DNA of 64,000 bases from Candidatus Nitronereus thalassa (GTDB lineage: Bacteria; Nitrospirota; Nitrospiria; Nitrospirales; UBA8639). This document shows, piece after piece, positions 53,831 through 61,386 of the stretch. Below the pieces are notes generated by a model. That model was not told the origin of the DNA and did no database searches. It saw nothing but the letters and a program-made list of their open reading frames with translations. Numbering within the stretch: position 1 is the stretch's first letter; the number at the start of each line of letters is the position of its first letter. The position numbers were made by a program, and so were the translations under genes. The stretch covers positions 1,054,001 to 1,118,000 of the forward strand of contig NZ_JAQOUE010000001.1 of the NCBI RefSeq assembly GCF_032191465.1, in the 5' to 3' direction.

Positions 53831-55819
53831 ATGAGCCATCCTCCACAACACTTTCAGAGTATTATCATTGAGCATGTGAATCCTGAGATTAATGGCGGAC
53901 GGTATCCCATCAAACGAGAAGTCGGAGACCGACTCGAAGTCTCAGTGGATATTTTCAAGGAGGGGCATGATCTCATTGGAGCCGTCTTACGACATAAAAA
54001 GACGAGTGAAGCCGATTGGCAGGAAACTCCCCTTCAGCATATCAATAATGACCGATGGGCAGGTAGTATTGAGCTTACGGAGAACACGCGATACCTCTAC
54101 ACGATCGGAGCCTTTGTTCGAACTTTTGCAAGTTGGCGAGAGGAACTTGAAAAAAAGCAGGGTGTACAAGACGATCTCAGTAGCGAATTATTAGAAGGCC
54201 AGGCCCTTCTTCAGGCTGCGGTTGCCTATTGTAAAGATCCCACAAAAGGTACATTACAAAAATGGCTCACGAAATGGACAACTCAACAAGGGCAGGAAGC
54301 CATCATCGCCATTGCCTTGAATGAAGAGTTGTCGACTTTAATGGATCGACATGAGGAACGGCATGCCTGGGCAGTGTACCCTCGAGAACTTGAAGTCATT
54401 GTGGATCGCGTCCGAGCACGATATGGAGCTTGGTATGAAATTTTCCCCCGATCCCAGGGCACCCAACCAGGAAAAGGCACGACCTTTCGCGAGTGCGAAG
54501 CTCGCCTTCCTTATATTAGGGACATGGGATTTGATGTCTTATACCTCACCCCCATTCATCCGATCGGGACAACCAATCGCAAAGGTCCCAACAATAGTCT
54601 AAAGGCTGGCCCCAACGACCCTGGGAGCCCCTATGCCATTGGCAGTACCCATGGTGGGTATGATGCCATCGAGCCCAGCCTTGGCACATTGGACGACTTT
54701 GATCATTTTGAAAAGGCCGTTCGCGCCCATGGGATGGAATTGGCGCTCGATTTTGCCATCAATGCCTCCCCCGATCATCCCTATGTGAAGTCGCATCCCG
54801 AATGGTTCAAGCAACGGCCGGATGGTACAATTAAATATGCAGAAAATCCTCCAAAGAAATATGAAGACATTTATGCCCTCGATTTTTATTGCCAGGATTG
54901 GCGTGCCATTTGGGAAGAACTCAAACGAGTCATTCTGTTCTGGGTCAGCCATGGGGTCAAAATCTTTAGAGTGGACAATCCCCATACCAAACCCGTGCCG
55001 TTTTGGGAATGGCTCATTCAAGAAATCCAAGCCGTGCACCCCGATGTCATCTTTCTCGCCGAGGCGTTTACACGACCCAAGATGATGCGCGTCCTGGCCA
55101 AAGCCGGCTATACCCAATCCTACACTTATTTCACGTGGCGAAATTTCAAACAGGAAATGACAGAATATTTAGTCGAACTCACCCAAAGTGAAATGAAAGA
55201 ATATTTCCGACCAAATTTTTTCACCTGCACGCCGGACATCCTTCCAGAAATCCTTCAGCAGGGCGGCCCTCCGGCTTTCAAATTTCGAGTCGTGCTCGCC
55301 GCCACGCTATCACCGACGTATGGAATTTACAGCAGCTATGAGTTGTGTGAAAACCGGGCATTGCCTGGCAAGGAGGAATATCTCGACTCTGAGAAATATG
55401 AAATCAAAGCGTGGGATTGGGATCGACCAGGCAACATCCGGGACTATATCACCAGACTCAATCAAATTAGAAAAGATAATCCAGCGCTTCACGATTTCGA
55501 AAATCTTCGATTTTATCAAGCGGATAATGACCACATCATATTCTATGGAAAAAGCACCATTGATAAATCAAACATCTTGCTAATTGCCGTCAATATGAAT
55601 CCCTATCAAACCCAAGAGGCGGTTCTGCATATCCCCATTGAGGAATTTGAAATTAGCCACAATGACACCTATCAACTTCACGAACTCTTGTGGGGAACCT
55701 ATCACCTGGTCAAAGGGTCATTCTATACCATTCGACTTGATCCACAGGAGAACCCGGCCGTCATCTTTGCTGTACGTCGCTGGAGTCGCAAGGAACAAGA
55801 CTTTGATTACTTTTTATAA
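53831..55819 (+). CDS. glgE: Alpha-1,4-glucan:maltose-1-phosphate maltosyltransferase GlgE
   Basis: The 662-residue GH13_3 enzyme has the N-terminal beta and helical dimer domains, then the barrel with nucleophile D382 (RVDNPHTKP) and acid/base E411 (FLAEAFTRP), and GSTHGGYDAIEPSLGT in the substrate site. It extends alpha-glucan from maltose-1-phosphate made by the upstream fusion protein. GAAGGA lies about 12 bases before the ATG. The 17-base spacing to treS-mak shows one operon. Branching enzyme GlgB is not in the window. Confidence 0.96.
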   Translation: MSHPPQHFQSIIIEHVNPEINGGRYPIKREVGDRLEVSVDIFKEGHDLIGAVLRHKKTSEADWQETPLQHINNDRWAGSIELTENTRYLYTIGAFVRTFASWREELEKKQGVQDDLSSELLEGQALLQAAVAYCKDPTKGTLQKWLTKWTTQQGQEAIIAIALNEELSTLMDRHEERHAWAVYPRELEVIVDRVRARYGAWYEIFPRSQGTQPGKGTTFRECEARLPYIRDMGFDVLYLTPIHPIGTTNRKGPNNSLKAGPNDPGSPYAIGSTHGGYDAIEPSLGTLDDFDHFEKAVRAHGMELALDFAINASPDHPYVKSHPEWFKQRPDGTIKYAENPPKKYEDIYALDFYCQDWRAIWEELKRVILFWVSHGVKIFRVDNPHTKPVPFWEWLIQEIQAVHPDVIFLAEAFTRPKMMRVLAKAGYTQSYTYFTWRNFKQEMTEYLVELTQSEMKEYFRPNFFTCTPDILPEILQQGGPPAFKFRVVLAATLSPTYGIYSSYELCENRALPGKEEYLDSEKYEIKAWDWDRPGNIRDYITRLNQIRKDNPALHDFENLRFYQADNDHIIFYGKSTIDKSNILLIAVNMNPYQTQEAVLHIPIEEFEISHNDTYQLHELLWGTYHLVKGSFYTIRLDPQENPAVIFAVRRWSRKEQDFDYFL

Positions 55820-55935
55820 TAAAAATGAGGGATTTCTCTCGCCGGATGATGAATTGATGTCGAGAAAAAGCTCCTATTCAGATTCAACGGAAACACGCCA
55901 ATGGCTGCATACACAGGTTCGGGGAAAAAGCACTC

Positions 55936-57531
55936 ATGAGTAGTCCGTCACAAACACTACCTTCGCAATCTGACACTACCTCTCAGCCAACAGAAACTCC
56001 CCCAAAAGAGACTGCGGAAAGCCCAACACCCGCCAGAGGGCAAAAGCTCCCCCCAACGCTATTCATTATTTTTGGAGCAAATGGGGATTTAACCAAACGA
56101 AAATTAATCCCCGCCCTTTACAATCTGGCCGCCAGCCATAACCTCTCGAAAAAGTTTGCCGTGATCGGAGTCGATTGCGTGTCAATGTCGAATGAAGAAT
56201 TTCGCGATAAAATAGATCGAGAAATCCGGGAATTTTCTTCTCAGCCAATTGCCAGTCAGGTTCGAGAATGGCTGCGCCAACGGATGCATTACCTTGCAGG
56301 AGATTTCACCGACCCACAGACCTTTGACTTATTAAGAGCCAAACTCCATGAGGTAGATCTGTCTCAGGGCGGCGCTGGTAACTACCTCTACTACATGGCC
56401 ACTGCACCCATCTTCTTTTCAGAGATTGTGCAACACCTTGCAGGCAAAGGGCTCATTGCACAACACAAGGGAGGGGCAAGGAGGGTAATTTTCGAAAAAC
56501 CCTTTGGACATGACCTGGCATCGGCGAAGGTCTTGAACCAACAACTGTGCACTATTCTCGCCGAGAACCAAATTTATCGGATCGACCATTATTTAGGAAA
56601 AGAAACCGTACAAAATATTTTGGTCTTCCGATTCGCCAATGGCATTTTCGAACCGGTTTGGAATCGGCGCTACATTGATCATGTTCAAATTACCGTAGCG
56701 GAAAGCTTGGGAGTGGAACATCGCGGAGCCTACTACGAAAAAGCGGGGGCCGTTCGCGATATGGTCACCAATCACCTCTTACAATTGATGTCCTACATTG
56801 CCATGGAACCACCCAATGCTTTTGATGCCGAAGCCGTTCGGGATGAAAAGGCCAAGGTGCTGCGTGCCATCCTTCCCATGGAGGCCGAGGAGGTTATGCG
56901 CTCCACGGTCGCCGGACAATATGGGCCAGGCACGATTTCCGGCCATCCGGTTTTGGCGTATCGCGATGAACCCCACGTAGCTTCGAATTCCAACACTGAG
57001 ACATTTGTCGCGCTCAAATTATTTATTGAGAGCTGGCGGTGGGGAGGGGTGCCATTTTACCTCCGAACCGGAAAACGAATGGCAAGACGCGTGACGGAAA
57101 TTGTCATTCAATTCAAATCGGCCCCGCTAATGCTGTTTCGTAAAACCCCGATTCATCACCTGAACCCCAACCGATTAATTATCCGCATCCAACCCGAAGA
57201 GGGAATTTCGTTAAATTTCGGCGCAAAAATTCCCGGCCCCTCGGTCCAGGTGGGTACCGTGGATATGGATTTTCAATATGGAAAATATTTTGGTGACACC
57301 CCCAATACGGGCTATGAAACGCTTCTTCATGATTGCATGGCTGGAGATGCCACATTGTTTCAGCGAAGCGACAATGTCGAAATTGGCTGGAGCGTTGTGG
57401 ATCCGATTTTGGATGTCTGGCGAGAACTCGGGGCTCAGGCAACACGTCCTTATGAATCAGGCACATGGGGTCCTCCGGAATCAGACGCCTTACTTGAGAA
57501 AGACGGTCGGAAGTGGCGAAATCCAGGATAG
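55936..57531 (+). CDS. zwf: Glucose-6-phosphate 1-dehydrogenase
   Basis: The 531-residue enzyme has FIIFGANGDLTKRKLIPAL for NADP binding (about residues 38-56), FEKPFGHDL, and RIDHYLGKE, the active-site signature (D217 and H218). It oxidises glucose-6-phosphate to the lactone and yields NADPH. A proline- and threonine-rich N-terminal extension of about 35 residues precedes the core. It follows glgE by 116 bases. Neither pgl nor gnd is adjacent. Confidence 0.96.
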   Translation: MSSPSQTLPSQSDTTSQPTETPPKETAESPTPARGQKLPPTLFIIFGANGDLTKRKLIPALYNLAASHNLSKKFAVIGVDCVSMSNEEFRDKIDREIREFSSQPIASQVREWLRQRMHYLAGDFTDPQTFDLLRAKLHEVDLSQGGAGNYLYYMATAPIFFSEIVQHLAGKGLIAQHKGGARRVIFEKPFGHDLASAKVLNQQLCTILAENQIYRIDHYLGKETVQNILVFRFANGIFEPVWNRRYIDHVQITVAESLGVEHRGAYYEKAGAVRDMVTNHLLQLMSYIAMEPPNAFDAEAVRDEKAKVLRAILPMEAEEVMRSTVAGQYGPGTISGHPVLAYRDEPHVASNSNTETFVALKLFIESWRWGGVPFYLRTGKRMARRVTEIVIQFKSAPLMLFRKTPIHHLNPNRLIIRIQPEEGISLNFGAKIPGPSVQVGTVDMDFQYGKYFGDTPNTGYETLLHDCMAGDATLFQRSDNVEIGWSVVDPILDVWRELGAQATRPYESGTWGPPESDALLEKDGRKWRNPG

Positions 57532-57789
57532 TCAATCATTGCTTCAGTGGGTTTGGTGTGACGAAAACCATCCTGAACTTGTCAAAATCCGGAAGAGGGT
57601 TAAAGAGAGTTTCTTTCAATGCTTCATAGGCATATGGCCCCTACCCACATTTTCCTAGGAAAAAATTTAAGCATTTGACCAGCATTGGCAGACAAGGTCA
57701 CGACACACTCCAGTGATTCACATCCCTATTTTTAATTCCTCTCACTCTTATTACCTCTCTATTCGTTATTTCACCAATAAGGGAGCCCT

Positions 57790-59271
57790 ATGATTTGGCG
57801 TTGGCTTGGTTTTGGCAAAGATTCTTATCAACCAGAAAAGGATATTGGGCCATACTCAAACTACCGGCTGGCCATTCGACTCGAACTCAACCAAAAACCC
57901 GGAGTTTTCGCCAAGCTGACGAATGCCATTGCCAAGGAAGGGGCCAGCATTGGTGCGGTGGACATGATATCAGCCACCAAGACCAAAGTCGTTCGAGATA
58001 TTACACTAGATACCAAAAATGAAGAACACGGGCAGCGGGTCCTCGACCGTCTTGAAAAACTCCCCGACGTCAAAGTCTTATCCGCTTCGGATCGTATTTT
58101 CATGTTGCACCTGGGCGGAAAGCTCAAAATGGGCAGCAAGTTTCAAATTTCGACTCGGAACACACTCTCCATGGCCTATACCCCGGGGGTCGGTCGAGTA
58201 TCCCAAGCGATTGCAAAGGATCCTTCGTTGACCTATCGCTTCACGAGCAAGAGCAACAGCGTAGCCGTAATAACGGATGGATCGGCCATCTTGGGCTTGG
58301 GGGACCTTGGACCAGAAGCCGCGCTTCCCGTCATGGAAGGGAAGGTGATGCTCTTTCAACAATTTGCTGGCATCGATGCCTGGCCCATTTGTTTAAACAC
58401 TCGAGATCCCGAACAAATCATTCAAACAATTACGAACATTGCCCCAGGATTCGGAGGTATCAACCTCGAAGATATTAGTGCCCCACGATGTTTTGAAATT
58501 GAACGCCGTTTAAAAGCTACTCTGGATATTCCAGTGATGCATGATGATCAACATGGCACTGCTGTCGTAATTCTTTCGGCACTGTTGAATGCGTTAAAAG
58601 TCACGAACCGAGAACTCAACCAAACTAAGGTTGTCGTGAATGGGCTGGGAGCGGCGGGAACCGCCTGCTGTCAATTGCTCATTGCCGCAGGTATTGGGCA
58701 ACTCAAAGGGTGTGACAAAAAAGGCCTTGTCCTCAATGAGCCAATGGACGTGTTACGATCCACGAATGATCACCTGACAAATTTTATTCACTATGACCAG
58801 CCAACGGGTACGTTACAACAGGCCTTAAAAGGCGCAGATGTGTTTATCGGATTGTCTAGCGGCAACATCTTAAGACCCAAAGATTTAAAGCCTATGGCGC
58901 CAGAGGCGATCGTCTTTGCCCTCGCCAATCCCGACCCGGAAATTTCTCCGGAAGACGCTCTTGGTAAATGCCGCATTTATGCCAGTGGTCGATCGGACTA
59001 CCCAAATCAAAGCAATAACCTCTTGGCCTTTCCAGGACTCTTTCGTGGCGCATTAGATGTGCAGGCCAAGGAAATTAACCAAGCAATGAAATTAGCAGCG
59101 GCGCATGCCCTGGCTAATGTCATTCCTGCGCAATCGCTGAATGACGAATACATCATCCCCAGCGTCTTTGATAAAAATGTCGTCCCTGCTATTGCCAAAG
59201 CCGTCGCCATCGCTGCAAAGGAAACAGGAATGGCCCGACGCAATCCCAAACATGAAGAAGGCCTTGAGTAA
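57790..59271 (+). CDS. Malic enzyme with N-terminal ACT domain
   Basis: The 493-residue protein has an ACT-like domain (about residues 25-105: RLAIRLELNQKPGVFAKLTN, GASIGAVDMI) and then a malic enzyme core. The core shows STRNTLSMAYTPGVGRVSQ, GLGDLGPEAALPVMEGK, NLEDISAPRCFEIE, HDDQHGTAVVILSAL and VNGLGAAGTACCQLL for NAD(P). It decarboxylates malate to pyruvate. The ACT domain suggests allosteric control by an amino acid or other small ligand. A 258-base gap without features separates it from zwf, so it probably has its own promoter. Confidence 0.92.
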   Translation: MIWRWLGFGKDSYQPEKDIGPYSNYRLAIRLELNQKPGVFAKLTNAIAKEGASIGAVDMISATKTKVVRDITLDTKNEEHGQRVLDRLEKLPDVKVLSASDRIFMLHLGGKLKMGSKFQISTRNTLSMAYTPGVGRVSQAIAKDPSLTYRFTSKSNSVAVITDGSAILGLGDLGPEAALPVMEGKVMLFQQFAGIDAWPICLNTRDPEQIIQTITNIAPGFGGINLEDISAPRCFEIERRLKATLDIPVMHDDQHGTAVVILSALLNALKVTNRELNQTKVVVNGLGAAGTACCQLLIAAGIGQLKGCDKKGLVLNEPMDVLRSTNDHLTNFIHYDQPTGTLQQALKGADVFIGLSSGNILRPKDLKPMAPEAIVFALANPDPEISPEDALGKCRIYASGRSDYPNQSNNLLAFPGLFRGALDVQAKEINQAMKLAAAHALANVIPAQSLNDEYIIPSVFDKNVVPAIAKAVAIAAKETGMARRNPKHEEGLE

Positions 59272-59440
59272 CTCTCGGGAAACCATCAGGCGAACAAAAA
59301 GACAGCGCGTTAAATCAAGCCCGATAGAATAATCACTCTATTTATGTGCTAATCGCCAATCATAAATCATGATCTTGTTTTCCCCAACTTCTCTTTTGAG
59401 AATGGCACCTTTCATTTATAGATCGCTTGAATCCATACCT

Positions 59441-60625
59441 ATGCGTCGGCAGACTGGCATCCTCCTTGGACTCCTCATGATGTTTGCGCTATCAGGTTGC
59501 CTGGCTCCGTTAAGTCTTCAACATTCTATCGTGGCCTATGACCATTCTGTCACGAACTCCCTCACGGAGCAGCTCCTGCTCAACATCGCACGAGCGCATA
59601 ATCATCAAGCCATCCATTTCACTGGAGTATCGAATATCGCCGCAACATTCGACTTTCGCGTGAATGCCGGAGCAACGCCCCCGCTTGGGGGCCTCACTGG
59701 TGGAGGAGATTTATCACCGATCTTTGGCGCCAGCATCGCCGAAAACCCTACCATCAGTATTGTCCCCATTGAAGGAGAGGACTTTACCAAACGACTCCTT
59801 ACACCATTCCAGGAAACCAAACTCACGCTTTTGCTTCGACAGGGGGTCGATATTGATTTATTGCTGCGCCTGATGGCCGGCGAACTTCGCATCCCTAGGA
59901 ACCATTCGGAAATTGTCTATTATAATCGGCCCAATGTGAAAGACGGATACACCGTCTTTCGACAGGTTGTGTTGCACCTTTCCACGCTTCAGGACCGAAA
60001 TTTGCTATATGTAGAGCCACTCATTTTTTATAAGACGTGGGAAATTCCCATGGCCTCGGTATCGGGTGGAGATTTTGAGGTCTTGGAAACTAAATATGAG
60101 GTCTCTGTGGATGCGCCACGGCAGCTCTACATTCTGAAGAAAAAAATTTTAGGCCGAACCCTGATTACCAATTATGATCCCGAGAACCTGTCTAACGAAG
60201 AACGCATTCAACTCAACGCCACAGCCGATCGCTGGCCCCCCAACGATCTGTCTATTGACATCCGACCTGATTTTCCTGGGGGCGAGTACCCCATCCAAGG
60301 AAACTTTCGACTTCGAAGTTTCCATGCCATTCTCAATTTCCTCGGCCGCAGCATTCACGAGGAAGCTGAATACCATGTGGAGAAGGATTCCCGAACTCCT
60401 CACGTCATAGAAAATCCCATCCGAACACTCAGCATCCTTGAATCCGCAAACTCGCCCCCTGAGGTAAAATTACAGGTTGAATACAACGACCATTATTACT
60501 TTGTGAAGGACGGCCCAGACGACACATGGAATCGAGAAGCCTTTCGCTTGCTATATCAACTCTTTCAGATGACGGTTTCAGAAGTCTCCCGCATCGGAGC
60601 TCCCAGCATCACCATCGCAAAGTAG
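59441..60625 (+). CDS. Putative lipoprotein of unknown function
   Basis: The ATG at 59441 starts a classic lipoprotein signal (MRRQTGILLGLLMMFALSGC, lipobox LSGC); an in-frame ATG at 59369 would place an extra segment before it. The 394-residue product has a mixed alpha/beta composition, a DYxPEN-like loop and no known domain. It is probably anchored to the outer membrane and periplasmic. It precedes another exported protein gene by 79 bases. Confidence 0.72.
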   Translation: MRRQTGILLGLLMMFALSGCLAPLSLQHSIVAYDHSVTNSLTEQLLLNIARAHNHQAIHFTGVSNIAATFDFRVNAGATPPLGGLTGGGDLSPIFGASIAENPTISIVPIEGEDFTKRLLTPFQETKLTLLLRQGVDIDLLLRLMAGELRIPRNHSEIVYYNRPNVKDGYTVFRQVVLHLSTLQDRNLLYVEPLIFYKTWEIPMASVSGGDFEVLETKYEVSVDAPRQLYILKKKILGRTLITNYDPENLSNEERIQLNATADRWPPNDLSIDIRPDFPGGEYPIQGNFRLRSFHAILNFLGRSIHEEAEYHVEKDSRTPHVIENPIRTLSILESANSPPEVKLQVEYNDHYYFVKDGPDDTWNREAFRLLYQLFQMTVSEVSRIGAPSITIAK

Positions 60626-60660
60626 CTGGGGGTTTAGAAAAACAAAAGGGAACGCGGTGG

Positions 60661-60680
60661 GGGAACTAGGTCCCAAATTT
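60661..60680 (+). terminator. Weak candidate intrinsic terminator
   Basis: GGGA (60661-60664) and TCCC (60671-60674) flank a short loop and are followed by an AAATTTTTC run. It lies 36 bases after the lipoprotein stop and 25 bases before the next start. The stem is only 4 bases, so the call is weak. Confidence 0.25.
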
Positions 60681-60704
60681 TTCTAATAGATAGAGGAAAA
60701 ACAG

Positions 60705-61121
60705 ATGCAAAGAATACTTCAATTCACCATGATTTCAGTGATACTCGTATCCTGTACACTGTCCATAATGTACTCCAGCAATACCGTTCTTGCCGGGTCT
60801 CCCGATGATCCCCAAAATGAAAATTCTTCAGACACCAAACTCAAAGTTGCAAGTGGGGCCTTGACCTTATTTTATCTTCCCGTGAAAGCCACGTATGCCG
60901 GTCTTGGTGCCATCGTAGGTGGAATTGGCTATGTCTTAGGAGGGGGGGATGAGGAGATGGGCCAGGTGGTCTGGACTCCCACTATGAAAGGCACCTACTT
61001 CATCACACCAGAACATCTTCGAGGAGATAAACCTGTCCAGTTTTTTGGTAAAGCCGAATCGGACACCTCGCAATTTGAATTGGGCAGGGGAAAAGGCTTA
61101 AATAAATCCCCACCTCCATAA
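60705..61121 (+). CDS. Small exported protein of unknown function
   Basis: The 138-residue protein has a signal peptide (MQRILQFTMISVILVSC, with cleavage possibly at VLAG-S) and a glycine-rich hydrophobic segment (GLGAIVGGIGYVLGGGDEE) that could be a glycine-zipper membrane span. Its C-terminus is polar. AGAGGAAA lies about 7 bases before the ATG. It follows the lipoprotein gene and may work with it in the envelope. Confidence 0.68.
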   Translation: MQRILQFTMISVILVSCTLSIMYSSNTVLAGSPDDPQNENSSDTKLKVASGALTLFYLPVKATYAGLGAIVGGIGYVLGGGDEEMGQVVWTPTMKGTYFITPEHLRGDKPVQFFGKAESDTSQFELGRGKGLNKSPPP

Positions 61122-61151
61122 GCGTAGTATACCTGATCATTCATGCCCTCA

Positions 61152-61171
61152 TTCTCTACTAAACGAGAGAA
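61152..61171 (+). terminator. Weak candidate terminator hairpin
   Basis: TTCTCT (61152-61157) and AGAGAA (61166-61171) form a perfect 6-base stem with an 8-base loop, followed by AGGCTTTTA. It lies 31 bases past the exported protein gene. The stem is A/T-rich and the T run short. Confidence 0.28.
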
Positions 61172-61386
61172 AGGCTTTTATGAGAAAACCCATTTTTGAA
61201 AATAGTCGTGCAAATTTGACAGACAATCTCTAATATACGGATTAGCACAACACAACTCCCTGAATATTAAGTACCACGGGTTAGCCAAAAAATCGGCAAC
61301 CTAAAATAAACACGGCACTCCTTCCATTCCGACCAATTGTTGAGTACATTCCCACTCTTAGTGTCAGGCAAGACCCAGAGTCACTC

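Noticed and set aside
54599-55117. 172-codon minus-strand open frame
   Set aside because: It is antisense to the catalytic barrel of glgE and carries no motif of its own.
61216-61244. TTGACA consensus upstream of the GH63-like gene
   Set aside because: The -35 match is perfect, but the only good -10 (TAATAT) is 9 bases away and nothing suitable lies at 16-18 bases.
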